Below are positions 17,361 through 27,413 of a DNA stretch of 64,000 bases, piece after piece. A program made the position numbers and the translations under genes. Every line of letters starts with the position of its first letter. Positions within the stretch are counted from its first letter, which is position 1. Origin of the DNA: Promicromonospora sukumoe (GTDB taxonomy: Bacteria > Actinomycetota > Actinomycetes > Actinomycetales > Cellulomonadaceae); contig NZ_JACGWV010000001.1 of the NCBI RefSeq assembly GCF_014137995.1, positions 3,162,001 through 3,226,000 of the forward strand, given 5' to 3'. Under the pieces are notes generated by a model that saw only the letters and a list, made by a program, of their open reading frames with translations, was not told the origin of the DNA and ran no database searches.

Positions 17361-20138
17361 TTAGCCCGGCAGCGCTCTGCGCAGGGCGTCCGTGCGCCGT
17401 TCGGCGGGTCGAAGGCGGATCGTGGCGTGCAGCACCGAGGCCCCGCGCTCCGCCACCGCGACCGGGTACAGCTCCACCGACGCGAGCTCCGGCAGGTCCT
17501 CCGCCATGACCGAGACGCGGGCCAGCACGTCCTCCAGGGCGGCGACGTCGGCGGCCGGCGCCCCCTGGTAGCCGAACAGCCGGGGCGCGGCACGCACGCC
17601 GCGCACCATCCGGGCCACGTCCACGTCGGTCAGCGGCGGCACGCCGTGGGTCACGTCGTCGAGCAGGTCGACGGCGTCGCCCGCCACGCCGAAGGAGACC
17701 ACGGGACCGAACAGCTCGTCCTCCACGGACCGCACCACGCACGCCACGCCCGTGGGCGCCATGGCCTGCACCTCCAGCACCGGGTCCGGGGCGGGCAGCA
17801 GGGCCGACGCCGAGGCGAGCATCCGCTCGGCGTCCTCGACGAGGTCCTCGGCGTCCGCGATGTCGAGGCGTACGCCGCCCAGGTCGGCGCGGTGCCGCAG
17901 CGCGGGCGAGGCGATCTTGAGGGCCACGGGCCAGCCCAGCTCCTCCGCGGCGGCCACCGCCTCCTGGGGCGCGCGGACGCTGCGGGAGCCCCACAGCCGC
18001 AGGCCGTAGCAGGCGAGCAGCTCGGTCGCGGCGTCCTGGTCCAGGGTCGTGCCGTCGGGGTGGCGGGCGAGCAGCGACCCGACGAGGGTGCGCGCCTGGG
18101 TGCGGGCCACGCCGTCGGACACGCCCTCCCGGAGGGCCGGGCGGACCGGGCTGCCGTGGTCCTGGGTGCGCCACCGCGCGTAGCGCACCACCTCGCCGAG
18201 CGCCCAGACGGCGTCCTCGGGCGTGGAGAAGGCGGGGATGCGGATCTCCTCGCCCGCGCCCGGCAGGCCCTCGGGCACGGTCGCGGCGAGCTCGTCCGGC
18301 ATGCCGTGCAGGCCCAGCGCGCTGACCACGGTGGTGCGGCCGGTGCGGGCGGCGGCCTCCGCCACCGCGCGCGCCATCGCGTCGGTACGCGGCAGCACCA
18401 CGGGCACGGAGACCACGACGACGGCGTCGCACGCGTCCGGCCCGTACAGGGCGTCGACGGCGGCGGCGATCTCGTCGTCGGGCGCCCCCGCGGACAGCGG
18501 CTCCGGCGGCCCGACGACGGTCAGGCCCGCCGCGGCGACGGCGTCGGCCACGAGCGCCGCGAGCGACGGCGAGCTCGCGAGGATGCCCACCCGGCCGCCC
18601 GTCGGGAGCGGCTGGTGGGCGAGCACCTGCGCGACGTCCATGAGCTGGTGGGTGTTCTCCGCGCGGATCACGCCCGACTGCCGCAGCACCTCGTCGAGCA
18701 TGCGGCGCGGGGCGCGCGTGGCCCGGACGGTGTGCCCGGGCGGCACCACGCTGCCGTGCCGGCCCGCCACGACCACGACCACGGGCTTGACCAGCGCGAG
18801 GCGGCGGGCGATGCGCGAGAACTTGCGGGGGTTGCCGAGCGTCTCCAGGTACAGGCAGACGACGTCGGTGTGCGGGTCGTCCTGCCAGTACTGCATGACG
18901 TCGTTGCCCGACACGTCCGCCCGGTGCCCCGCCGAGACGAGCGTGGACAGGCCCAGGCCCCGGCGCTTGACGGTCTCGGCCGCGGTGACGGCGGTGGGCG
19001 CGCTCTGGCTGAACAGGCCGACGCGGCCGGGGCGCGGGGCCGTGAGCGCCAGGCTCGCGCGCAGGCTCGCGCCCGGGACGTTGGTGAGCAGGCCGTAGCT
19101 CGCCGGGCCCACCACGCGCATGCCCTCGGCGTGCGCGGTGCGCAGCAGCTCGCGGCGGCGGGCGACGCCGGCGGGCCCGGTCTCGGCCCAGCCCGCCGAG
19201 AGCACGACGACGCCGTGCGCACCGGTGCCGCGCAGGCGGCGGACGGCGTCGATCACCTCGTCGGGCGGGGCGGCGACGACGGCGAGGTCGACGGTGCTCT
19301 CGGTGTCGTTGTTCTTCGGGGCGAGGTCCGCCCAGGTCACGTCGTCGCCAAGCACCAGGAGCTCGGTGTCGCCGGGGTCGGCGGCGTAGGCCTCGCGGAC
19401 GCGGGACACGAGGAGCTGGTCGATGTCCTCCGCGGCGGAAGCGGGCCCGGCGGCGCCCGTGGGCCCGACCAGGAGCACGCGGCGCGCCGAGAGCAGGCCC
19501 TGCATGGAGCGGGCCTCGGTGCGGTGCTCGCGGTCGGCCATCACCTCGCGGGACCGGTCGGTGGGGTCGAGGTCGACCGAGACGGTCACCACGCCGTCGT
19601 CCAGGTGCTGCTCGACGTCGTAGCCCGCCTCCCGGAACACGCCCAGCATGGCGCGATTCTGCGGCAGCACCTCGGCGATGAACCGGTGCACGCCCCGCTC
19701 GCGCGCGGCTGCGGCGATGTGCTCCAGCAGCACCGAGCCGAGGCCCTGGCCCTGCAGGGCGTCCGCGATGTTGAAGGCGACCTCGGCGGTGCGTCGCCCG
19801 GGCTCGTCGTCGGTCACGTCGTAGCGCGTGACGCCGACGATGTCCTCGCGGCTCGCGCCGTCGTCGTCCGCCCCGGGCCGGACCGCGACGAGCGCGACCC
19901 GGCGCACATGGTCAACGGTGACGAGCTGGGTGAGCAGCCGGTCCGGGATGCGCTGCAGCGCGGCGAAGAACCTCAGGTACGTGGAGCGCTCCGACTGGGC
20001 CATCTGGAAACGCTGGAGCGCGTCGGCGTCCTCGGGGCGGATGGGCCGCACGTGCGTGGTCGAGCCGTCGCGCAGCACGACGTCGGCCTCCCACTCGACC
20101 GGGTACTCCCGCCCGTCGGCCCGTCCTGGCTGGTCCAC
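17361..20138 (-). CDS. GNAT-acyl-CoA synthetase (NDP-forming) fusion, protein acetyltransferase-like
   Basis: A 925-residue multidomain protein. Residues about 20-190 form a GNAT domain (acetyl-CoA loop GQGLGSVLLEH near 135); about 215-690 form the CoA-binding and ligase CoA domains of NDP-forming acyl-CoA synthetases; about 700-915 form an ATP-grasp domain. The catalytic His of the synthetase family is not obvious, so the synthetase part may be only a sensor. Related Pat enzymes acetylate and inhibit acetyl-CoA synthetase. Here GNAT is N-terminal, the arrangement common in actinobacteria and opposite to Salmonella Pat. Single gene; ATG 20138. Confidence 0.85.
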   Translation of the reverse strand: MDQPGRADGREYPVEWEADVVLRDGSTTHVRPIRPEDADALQRFQMAQSERSTYLRFFAALQRIPDRLLTQLVTVDHVRRVALVAVRPGADDDGASREDIVGVTRYDVTDDEPGRRTAEVAFNIADALQGQGLGSVLLEHIAAAARERGVHRFIAEVLPQNRAMLGVFREAGYDVEQHLDDGVVTVSVDLDPTDRSREVMADREHRTEARSMQGLLSARRVLLVGPTGAAGPASAAEDIDQLLVSRVREAYAADPGDTELLVLGDDVTWADLAPKNNDTESTVDLAVVAAPPDEVIDAVRRLRGTGAHGVVVLSAGWAETGPAGVARRRELLRTAHAEGMRVVGPASYGLLTNVPGASLRASLALTAPRPGRVGLFSQSAPTAVTAAETVKRRGLGLSTLVSAGHRADVSGNDVMQYWQDDPHTDVVCLYLETLGNPRKFSRIARRLALVKPVVVVVAGRHGSVVPPGHTVRATRAPRRMLDEVLRQSGVIRAENTHQLMDVAQVLAHQPLPTGGRVGILASSPSLAALVADAVAAAGLTVVGPPEPLSAGAPDDEIAAAVDALYGPDACDAVVVVSVPVVLPRTDAMARAVAEAAARTGRTTVVSALGLHGMPDELAATVPEGLPGAGEEIRIPAFSTPEDAVWALGEVVRYARWRTQDHGSPVRPALREGVSDGVARTQARTLVGSLLARHPDGTTLDQDAATELLACYGLRLWGSRSVRAPQEAVAAAEELGWPVALKIASPALRHRADLGGVRLDIADAEDLVEDAERMLASASALLPAPDPVLEVQAMAPTGVACVVRSVEDELFGPVVSFGVAGDAVDLLDDVTHGVPPLTDVDVARMVRGVRAAPRLFGYQGAPAADVAALEDVLARVSVMAEDLPELASVELYPVAVAERGASVLHATIRLRPAERRTDALRRALPG

Positions 20139-20163
20139 GGGACCAAGGCTAAGTCTGCGGGCG

Positions 20164-20619
20164 TCAGCCCACCAGCACCATGCCCACGAGCAGCATCACG
20201 GCGAAGCCCACCAGGACCAGGCGCTGGCGGCGGTTTGGGCCGGACGCCGTCAGGATCGCCGCGACCGCGGGACCCGCCGCGAGCAGCAGCCACGCGCCGA
20301 GCGCGGGGGCCACGTTCGCCGAGACGGCGGCGACCGCGACGACCACCAGGCCGTGCACCACGCCGAGCCCGGCCCGCATCGAGACGACGATGTGCAGCAC
20401 GCAGGCGAGGATCGCCAGCCCGGCCCACATGGTGATGCCCTGCTCGAGGCAGCCCCACTCCTGCTGGGCGCAGCGCCAGGACTGCATCCACCACGTCACC
20501 AGGGCGCCGAGGACCAGGACGGGGACCACGCTGACCCCGACCACGCCGTAGGCGAGGCCGATCCGGGCCAGCCAGCCCGGGACGGTCGTCGACCTGCTGA
20601 CCAGCGGCAATTCGGGCAT
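20164..20619 (-). CDS. Small four-TM membrane protein
   Basis: A 151-residue protein with four hydrophobic segments (about 15-40, 58-80, 85-120, 128-150). WWMQSWRCAQQEWGCLEQG between the first two holds a pair of cysteines that would face outward. No family recognised. ATG 20619 has CACTAT 6 bases upstream, a leaderless pattern; the frame is open to 20823 but that part lacks membrane character. It is divergent from parC and may share its control region. Confidence 0.65.
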   Translation of the reverse strand: MPELPLVSRSTTVPGWLARIGLAYGVVGVSVVPVLVLGALVTWWMQSWRCAQQEWGCLEQGITMWAGLAILACVLHIVVSMRAGLGVVHGLVVVAVAAVSANVAPALGAWLLLAAGPAVAAILTASGPNRRQRLVLVGFAVMLLVGMVLVG

Positions 20620-20761
20620 ACCTGAATAGTGCCAGGTGAGGTGCGGAATGTGCACATGACCAGCGAACCAGTTCCGGTGTGGGGTGGGCGTGCGTGTCGG
20701 TGGTGCGGGGTACGGTTTGCCTGTCCCCGTCCAGCCCCAGAGTCCAGGAGCCCCACGAACC

Positions 20762-23239
20762 ATGGCGCGCAAGCCGTCGCAGCCGCTCGACGAGAGCGAG
20801 ATCCACGAGAAGGTCGTGGACATCGACGTCGCCTCGGAGATGGAGACCTCGTTCCTCGAGTACGCCTACTCCGTCATCTACTCGCGGGCGCTCCCCGATG
20901 CGCGCGACGGCCTCAAGCCGGTGCAGCGCCGCATCCTCTACATGATGTCGGACATGGGGCTGCGCCCCGACCGCGCGCACGTCAAGTCGTCGCGCGTCGT
21001 CGGCGAGGTGATGGGAAAGCTCCACCCGCACGGTGACGCCCCCATCTACGACGCGCTGGTGCGCCTGGCGCAGGACTTCTCGCTGCGGCTGCCGCTCGTG
21101 GACGGGCACGGCAACTTCGGCTCGCTCGACGACGGCCCCGCGGCCCCCCGGTACACGGAGGCGCGGCTCGCGGCGCCGTCGATGGCGATGACCACGGGGC
21201 TCGACGAGAACGTCGTCAACTTCGTGCCGAACTACGACAACAAGCTCACCCAGCCCGAGGTGCTGCCCGCCGCGATCCCGAACCTGCTGGTCAACGGCGC
21301 GTCCGGCATCGCCGTCGGCATGGCGACGAACATGGCGCCGCACAACCTGGTCGAGGTCGTGTCCGCGGCGCAGCACCTGATCAAGAACCCCGAGGCCACG
21401 CTGGAGGACCTGCAGCGGTTCGTGCCCGGCCCGGACCTGCCCACGGGCGGCAAGATCGTGGGGCTCGACGGCGTGCGCGACGGCTACCGCACCGGCCGCG
21501 GCAGCTTCCGCACCCGCGCCACCGCGCGGATCGAGAACGTGACCCCGCGCCGCAAGGGCATCGTCGTCACCGAGCTGCCGTACCTGGTGGGCCCGGAGAA
21601 GGTGATCGAGAAGATCGCCGACGGCGTCAAGGCCAAGCGCATCCAGGGCGTGTCCAACGTCCAGGACCTCACCGACCGCACGCACGGCCTGCGCCTCGTG
21701 ATCGAGGTCAAGACCGGCTTCGACCCGGACGCCGTGCTGGAGCAGCTCTACCGCGTCACGCCGCTCGAGGACTCGTTCGGCATCAACAACGTGGCCCTGG
21801 TCGACGGCCAGCCGCGCACGCTCGGCCTGCTCGAGATGCTGCGGGTCTGGGTGGACCACCGCATCTCCGTGGTGCGGCGCCGCTCGCAGTACCGCCTCGA
21901 CAAGCGGCTGGAGCGGCTGCACCTGGTCGACGGCCTGCTCATCGCGATCGTCGACATCGACGAGGTCATCCAGGTGATCCGGTCGTCCGACGACGCCGCC
22001 ATCGCCCGGGACCGCCTGCGCGAGATCTTCGAGCTGTCCGAGCCGCAGGCGTCCTACATCCTGGACCTGCAGCTGCGCCGGCTGACCAAGTTCTCCCGCA
22101 TCGAGCTGGAGAAGGAGGCCGAGGAGCTGCGCCGCGAGATCGCGGAGCTGGAGCAGATCCTCGGCGACGAGAAGCTGCTGCGCCGCCTGGTGAGCACCGA
22201 GATGGGCGAGGTGGCGCGCACGTACGGCACGCCGCGCCGCACCGTGCTGCTCGACGCCGCCGGCGGGTCCGTCGGCTCGGTGGCCGTGACCCCGGCGAAC
22301 GGGCGCAAGAAGAACGTCGAGCCGATCGACCTGCAGATCAAGGACATGCCGACGCGCGTCGTGCTGTCCGCCACGGGCCTGCTGGCCCGGCTCCCCGACG
22401 ACGTCCCGGTGCCCCGCGAGGGCAACCGCGCCGCGCACGACGCCCTGCGGGGCGACGCCGCCGCGTCCACGCGCGGCCACGTGGGCCTCGTGACGTCGGC
22501 CGGCCGGATGCTGCGCATCTCCGTGCTGGACCTGCCGTCGCTCCCGCCGACCGACGGCGCGCCGTCGCTGTCCGGCGGCATCCCGGTCAGCGAGCTGGTG
22601 GAGCTGGAGCACAAGGAGACGGTCCTGGGCGTGACCGGCCTCGGCGCGGAGGCCCCGACGATCGCCGTCGGGACCGCGCAGGGCGTCGTCAAGCGCATCG
22701 CGCCGTCGGACGCCCCGGCCAAGGGCGACGAGTGGCCCGTCATCGCGCTCAAGGACGGCGACACCGTGGTGGGTGCCGCCGTCGTGAGCGAGGACGACGA
22801 GCTGGTGTTCGTCGCCGACGACACGTCGCTGCTGCACTTCCCCGCGTCCTCGGTGCGGCCGCAGGGCCGCGCGGCCGGCGGCATGGCGGGCATCAAGCTC
22901 GCCGCCGACAAGCGGGCCGTGTTCTTCGGTGCCGTCCCCGCCGGGGTCGAGGCGACCGTCGTGACCATCGCGGGCGCCGGTGACTCGCTGCCGGGGATCG
23001 AGCCGGGCGCGGGCAAGGTGACGCCGTTCGCGCTGTACCCGGGCAAGGGCCGGGCGACCGGCGGTGTCCGGTCGCAGCGGCTCCTGAAGGGTGAGGACGG
23101 TCTGATCCTCGCCTGGGTCGGCGCCACTCCCCCGCGGGCGCTCGGTGCCGGCGGCCAGCCCGTGGACCTGCCCGAGGTCGACGACCGCCGGGACGGTTCC
23201 GGGACGCCGATCGCGGTGCCGGTCGCGGTGATCGGCTGA
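20762..23239 (+). CDS. parC: DNA topoisomerase IV subunit A / second GyrA-like type II topoisomerase A subunit
   Basis: An 825-residue topoisomerase A subunit that cleaves and religates DNA with a ParE/GyrB partner, decatenating chromosomes. Catalytic Tyr131 lies in APRYTEARL, preceded by the winged-helix motif [10 protein letters not shown] (88-97). The C-terminal beta-pinwheel (from about 500) lacks a canonical GyrA box, so ParC is favoured over GyrA. The position equivalent to GyrA Ser83 is Ala93. GGAG lies 11 bases before ATG 20762; the open frame upstream to 20684 is not conserved. The ParE partner is not in the window. Confidence 0.93.
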   Translation: MARKPSQPLDESEIHEKVVDIDVASEMETSFLEYAYSVIYSRALPDARDGLKPVQRRILYMMSDMGLRPDRAHVKSSRVVGEVMGKLHPHGDAPIYDALVRLAQDFSLRLPLVDGHGNFGSLDDGPAAPRYTEARLAAPSMAMTTGLDENVVNFVPNYDNKLTQPEVLPAAIPNLLVNGASGIAVGMATNMAPHNLVEVVSAAQHLIKNPEATLEDLQRFVPGPDLPTGGKIVGLDGVRDGYRTGRGSFRTRATARIENVTPRRKGIVVTELPYLVGPEKVIEKIADGVKAKRIQGVSNVQDLTDRTHGLRLVIEVKTGFDPDAVLEQLYRVTPLEDSFGINNVALVDGQPRTLGLLEMLRVWVDHRISVVRRRSQYRLDKRLERLHLVDGLLIAIVDIDEVIQVIRSSDDAAIARDRLREIFELSEPQASYILDLQLRRLTKFSRIELEKEAEELRREIAELEQILGDEKLLRRLVSTEMGEVARTYGTPRRTVLLDAAGGSVGSVAVTPANGRKKNVEPIDLQIKDMPTRVVLSATGLLARLPDDVPVPREGNRAAHDALRGDAAASTRGHVGLVTSAGRMLRISVLDLPSLPPTDGAPSLSGGIPVSELVELEHKETVLGVTGLGAEAPTIAVGTAQGVVKRIAPSDAPAKGDEWPVIALKDGDTVVGAAVVSEDDELVFVADDTSLLHFPASSVRPQGRAAGGMAGIKLAADKRAVFFGAVPAGVEATVVTIAGAGDSLPGIEPGAGKVTPFALYPGKGRATGGVRSQRLLKGEDGLILAWVGATPPRALGAGGQPVDLPEVDDRRDGSGTPIAVPVAVIG

Positions 23240-23329
23240 TCTCGCGAGAGTAGTTTCGTGGGAGGTGTCGATTCCGGCGCGGCTCGCCCGTCCAAGGCGT
23301 GTCAACATCCCACGAACGAGGAGCACGAC

Positions 23330-23707
23330 ATGACCGACACCTGGGTCTTCCTGATCCGCGAGAACGACTGGGATTCGGACGCGTACCTCCCCGGAGGTCC
23401 GTCCGCGGACCTGTCCGAGGACGAGGACATGGCCGCGCACCAGCGCTTCGGCGAGGCCGTGGCCGCGCTCGGGGCGAAGATCACCGGCAGCAACGCCCTG
23501 CAGAACGCCAAGTACGGCGGGGTGGTCACCGCCGGGGCGGACGGCGGCGAGCCGGTGTACACCGACGCACCGTTCACGGACACGAACGAAGTGATCACCG
23601 GCTACTACGAGATCGAGTGCGACGAGGCCACCGCACGCAAGATCGCCGGGCTCGTGCCGAGCTCGAACGCGGTCGAGTGGCGCAAGGTCGTGCAGTTCGG
23701 CTCCTGA
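23330..23707 (+). CDS. YCII-related (DGPF-type) protein
   Basis: A 125-residue ferredoxin-like-fold protein of the YCII family. YTDAPFTDTNEVITGYYEIEC corresponds to the DGPF motif region (here DAPF). Its stop abuts the GTG of the following sigma factor with no gap, so the two are translated together. YCII/DGPF proteins are the recognised genomic partners of ECF42-type sigma factors; their biochemical role is unsettled. ACGAGGAGC gives a good ribosome site 7-8 bases before ATG 23330. Confidence 0.85.
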   Translation: MTDTWVFLIRENDWDSDAYLPGGPSADLSEDEDMAAHQRFGEAVAALGAKITGSNALQNAKYGGVVTAGADGGEPVYTDAPFTDTNEVITGYYEIECDEATARKIAGLVPSSNAVEWRKVVQFGS

Positions 23708-24946
23708 GTGCCGATCGATCCCGCGGCGTTCCGCACCGCCTGGCCCCAGGTGGTGCGGACGCTCGCCGTGACCACGCGCAGCCTGGACCGCGGTGAGGAG
23801 TACGCCGCGGAGGCGTTCGCGCGCGCCGCGGCCCAGCCGGACGGCGCCATCGACGACCTCGTCGGCTGGTGCGTGCAGGTCGGCCGGCGCACGTGGTTCG
23901 ACATGCTGCGCCACCAGCGGGTGCTCTACCGGCTCCAGCCCCAGCTCGCGCGCCCGGAGGTGGCCGACGTGGACGTGCCGCACACGCCCGGCGACGACCT
24001 GGACGACCGGCTCGCGCTGCTCTTCGTCGCCTGCGACGACGCCCTCGCCCCCGGGGCCCAGCTCGTGCTCGCGATGCGGGTGGTCTGCGGGCTGACGATC
24101 CGGCAGATCGCGGGGCACCTCGGCATCGCGGAGGCGACCGCGGCCGCCCGGCTGACCCGCGCCAAGTCGGCGCTGGCCCGGACGCGCGGCGAGTTCGCCG
24201 TGCCGGACGAGCCCGCGCGGGCCTTGCGGCTGCCCGTCGTGCTGTCCTGCGTCGCGGGACTGTTCACCGTGGGGCAGCGAGAGACGCCCGAACCCGCGGA
24301 CGCCACGCAGGACCCGGCACGGGACGCGGCAACGCTGGCCGAGGCCCTGGTCGCGGAGTACCCCGGCGACCCCGAGGTGCTCGGCCTGCGCGCGGTGTGC
24401 CGGCTCGGCCTGGCCCGGCGGCCCGGCCGGGTGCGCGACGGCGTCGCCCTCCCGCTCGACGAGGTGGACCGCGCGGCCTGGGACCGGCGCCTGCTGCGCG
24501 CCGGCCTCGACGACGCGGCGACCGCGCTCACGTGGTCGACGTCGCCCGGCGCGTCGGACTCGCCCGGCCGCTTCGTGCTGGAGGCCGCAATCTCGGGGGT
24601 GCACGCCACGGCGTCGGACGCCGCGGAGACGGACTGGCCGCGGCTGGCCCAGCTCTACGACGCCCTGCAGGACACCTGGCCCTCCCCGGCGACGCGGGTC
24701 GCCCGGCTCGTGGTGCTCGGCCGGCTCGCGCTGCGCGACGGCGGCGACCTGGTGCCGGTCGAGCGCGAGCTCGAGGAGCTGGTCGCCGACGGTCCGCCGT
24801 ACGCCGCCCGCGACGCGAGCCTCGCCCTCGCCGACCTGGCCCGCCGGACCGGCCGCACCGACGAGGCGGCCGGGCGGTACCGGGAGCTGCTGGATGTCGT
24901 GCCCGAGGGGCCGCTGCGCGAGTTCTGCCGTCGATACGTGGGGTAG
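23708..24946 (+). CDS. ECF sigma factor with C-terminal TPR-like extension (ECF42-like)
   Basis: A 412-residue protein. Residues about 5-75 are sigma-2 (AVTTRSLDRGEEYAAEAFARA), about 105-165 sigma-4 with helix-turn-helix LTIRQIAGHLGIAEATAAARL, and about 185-412 a helical TPR-like domain found in ECF42 sigma factors. No anti-sigma gene is adjacent; in ECF42 the C-terminal extension is thought to control activity. GTG 23708 follows the YCII stop immediately. Promoters recognised cannot be read from here. The DUF222 gene converges 18 bases downstream. Confidence 0.88.
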   Translation: MPIDPAAFRTAWPQVVRTLAVTTRSLDRGEEYAAEAFARAAAQPDGAIDDLVGWCVQVGRRTWFDMLRHQRVLYRLQPQLARPEVADVDVPHTPGDDLDDRLALLFVACDDALAPGAQLVLAMRVVCGLTIRQIAGHLGIAEATAAARLTRAKSALARTRGEFAVPDEPARALRLPVVLSCVAGLFTVGQRETPEPADATQDPARDAATLAEALVAEYPGDPEVLGLRAVCRLGLARRPGRVRDGVALPLDEVDRAAWDRRLLRAGLDDAATALTWSTSPGASDSPGRFVLEAAISGVHATASDAAETDWPRLAQLYDALQDTWPSPATRVARLVVLGRLALRDGGDLVPVERELEELVADGPPYAARDASLALADLARRTGRTDEAAGRYRELLDVVPEGPLREFCRRYVG

Positions 24947-24964
24947 GTCAGCGAGCGTCGGCAC

Positions 24965-26665
24965 TCAGAACGGCGGGTCGTCGGGGCCGGACGGACTACC
25001 AGTGGTCTGCGTCGGCGTGGTTCCGGGTTCGGCCGAGGCGGACTCGTGCTGTAGGCGTCGGCCCGTCAGGAATCGCAACGTCAGGTCGCTGCTCGCGACC
25101 GGGTCTACCTCCTCGATCTCGACGTGCGTGTCCAGCACGGTCGCCGGCCGGGTAGCGGCTCTGCCCGATGGCGTGGTCCAGGTCGTGATGCCGGTCGTCG
25201 CGTCGCGCACCACGCCCCAGCCGGCGTGCGTCTTGAGCAGGTGGTGCCGCCGACAGAGCGGATGGAGGTTGGAAGCTCGTGTCTGCCCGTCACGAACACC
25301 TTCGGCGCTGGACCTCTGGTCGCGGTCGAACGGCTCGATGTGGTCCAGGTCGCACCACGTCGCCGAGGTGTCGCAGCCCGGGAACGTGCACGTCGCGTCC
25401 CTGGCTTCGACCGCACCTCGGAGGACCTTGCCTGGCTGGTAGGTGGTGGTCGAGTAGTCGCGAAGCACCCCTGTGAAGGGATCTGTCACCAGACGCCGCC
25501 ACGTCGAGTCGGTCGCGATCAGCCGAGCCGTCTCCGCCGGGATCGCCCCGAAGCCCTCCAGGTCGCCGGGGGCGTCGTCGAGGCCAAGCAGCACGCTGGC
25601 GGGCACCGTGACCCGCACGACAGGCCGGCTCGGGGCGACTCGGACGACCTGGACCGGTGCACGTCCACCGCACGTGCAGACCGGTGCGGCGGCTCCCACG
25701 GTGTCGTCCGTGCCCGGTCCGGCTTGCTCATCGACCTCGACGAACCGGTCGGCGGGCACCAGGCGCCCTGTCACGATCCCGGTCAGGCAGTCGGCGCGCA
25801 GCTGTCCCAGGTCACGCTTCTCACCCGTGGTGCGCTGGAACTGGCGCGCCATGTCGTCGATGACGTTCCACACCGCGGTGGCATCGGCGGCCGGCAGGTA
25901 CCCGGACAGCCAGCCCATGTCGTTCTCCGCGCGGTCGAGCTGCACGTTGCGGTGCTGGGCGGCGATCCGAGCCGTCTCGTCCGCGCCGTGCCGCGACTTC
26001 GCGAACGCCAGGAGCTTCGACCGCAGCCAGCGCCACGTCCGGAAGGGCGCCTGCGGCATGTAGCGCTCGATCGCCTCGGCTCGTTCCTCGCGCGTGAGCT
26101 GCGCGGCGGACCGCAGCAGCGTGTGCGCCTTCTTCACGTCGATCCGCCCGGTGGTCAGCGCGTTGATCACCGTCGGATGGTCGACGCCGGACTCGCCGCG
26201 CACCACGACCTCCGAGGCCTCCGTCCCGGTGACCACCAGCTCACTCGTCACCTGCGCGACCAGTGAGCTGTGCGCCAGCGGGCTGGTCTCCCTGCCTGCC
26301 CGCTCGCCCACCGTCCTGGCCTGCAGGCCGGCGGCCCAGGACTGCAGCCGCCCGCACGCGACCACCAGGTCGCCCAGTACGTCGTCCGGGAGGTCCGCGA
26401 GCAGCTCTGCGTCCGGATCGGTCGCCTCCGCGACCACCCGCGCCAGACCGGCACCGTACGCACTGTTCAGCGCGGACCGGAGCTGCTCCAGCGGCCAGAG
26501 CGCGACCGGCACGGCGTCCGGCGGCCAGTCCGGAACGCCCTCGGGCGGGTCCGGTATGCCGAGGAAGTAGTCGTCCGGGAACGGGTCCTGCGGAATCGTC
26601 TCCTCGGACCACGTGTCCTCAAGGAGCACATGCCCCATGTCGTCGTCATGCTGCCCGTCGTCCAT
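24965..26665 (-). CDS. DUF222/HNH endonuclease-domain protein
   Basis: A 566-residue protein: acidic N-terminus (1-60), helical DUF222 domain (about 70-330), and a C-terminal HNH nuclease motif (about 440-500) with CTFPGC, CDLDHIEPF, NLHPLCRRHH and a following Lys/His. Zinc-binding Cys pairs and the catalytic His look intact. Such proteins occur in many copies in actinobacterial genomes; some are linked to mobile elements, and the function is unknown. AGGAGG 7 bases before ATG 26665 fixes the start and is the strongest ribosome site in this part. The sequence is a little less GC-rich than its neighbours. Confidence 0.87.
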   Translation of the reverse strand: MDDGQHDDDMGHVLLEDTWSEETIPQDPFPDDYFLGIPDPPEGVPDWPPDAVPVALWPLEQLRSALNSAYGAGLARVVAEATDPDAELLADLPDDVLGDLVVACGRLQSWAAGLQARTVGERAGRETSPLAHSSLVAQVTSELVVTGTEASEVVVRGESGVDHPTVINALTTGRIDVKKAHTLLRSAAQLTREERAEAIERYMPQAPFRTWRWLRSKLLAFAKSRHGADETARIAAQHRNVQLDRAENDMGWLSGYLPAADATAVWNVIDDMARQFQRTTGEKRDLGQLRADCLTGIVTGRLVPADRFVEVDEQAGPGTDDTVGAAAPVCTCGGRAPVQVVRVAPSRPVVRVTVPASVLLGLDDAPGDLEGFGAIPAETARLIATDSTWRRLVTDPFTGVLRDYSTTTYQPGKVLRGAVEARDATCTFPGCDTSATWCDLDHIEPFDRDQRSSAEGVRDGQTRASNLHPLCRRHHLLKTHAGWGVVRDATTGITTWTTPSGRAATRPATVLDTHVEIEEVDPVASSDLTLRFLTGRRLQHESASAEPGTTPTQTTGSPSGPDDPPF

Positions 26666-26948
26666 GTCTCCACCTCCTTGATCCACACGTTATCTGTACG
26701 CCTCAACTCTTCGGACACTTGTTCGATATTAGCCAATCACCCACCATCCTGCCGGCCTTCTGCCAGCCGCGTAAGAACCTGCGCGGAGCACGCCCACCGC
26801 GTATCAGGTACGCATGGATCGGTCGGCGACCAAGGGCACAGGCCTGATGACAGCCCATCCGCGACAGCACACCACCCGTAACGGCGCGACCGCCCCGAAC
26901 CCGATATCCCCTCAGCCGATGTCGGTGTCCGGTGGTTGACTCCTGCGC

Positions 26949-27413
26949 ATGAACGACGACCCGCCCTACGAGTTCTCCACCGACCCCGCCCGCATCGACG
27001 CCGACCGTGTGCACGAGCTCGTCTCCCGGCACACCTACTGGGCCAAGGACCGCCCGCGCGACGTGATGGACGCCGCCATCGCGGGCTCCCGGCCGTACGG
27101 CGTCTACCGCCGCGACTCGGGCGAGCAGGTCGGGTTCGCGCGCGTCGTGACCGACGGCGCGACGTTCGCGTGGCTCGCCGACGTCATCGTGGACCCGGAC
27201 CTGCGCGGGCAGGGCATCGGGAAGCTGCTGGTCGCGGGCGTCGTCGCCGAGCTCGACCAGCTCGGCCTGCGCCGGACCATCCTCGCGACCGCCGACGCGC
27301 ACGGGCTGTACGAGCGGTTCGGCTGGACGCCGGTCACCGAGGAGTACAAATGGATGGAACGCCCCGCCGGCGCAGCAAAAACGCCAGCACCAGCACCAGG
27401 AGCAGCCACATGA
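26949..27413 (+). CDS. GNAT family N-acetyltransferase
   Basis: A 154-residue acetyl-CoA-dependent N-acetyltransferase. The acetyl-CoA loop VIVDPDLRGQGIGKLL is near residues 75-90 and the beta-bulge region LYERFGWTPV near 118-128. It resembles the small PhnO/YjcF-type GNATs with an N-terminal TYWAKDRP motif. Substrate unknown. Its stop overlaps the ATG of the macrodomain gene (ATGA at 27410-27413), so the proteins are made together. ATG 26949 gives the family-typical start. Confidence 0.88.
   Translation: MNDDPPYEFSTDPARIDADRVHELVSRHTYWAKDRPRDVMDAAIAGSRPYGVYRRDSGEQVGFARVVTDGATFAWLADVIVDPDLRGQGIGKLLVAGVVAELDQLGLRRTILATADAHGLYERFGWTPVTEEYKWMERPAGAAKTPAPAPGAAT

Noticed and set aside
20684..20761. 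Longer start for ParC
   Set aside because: The extra 26 residues lack similarity to the family and the ATG at 20762 has a ribosome site.
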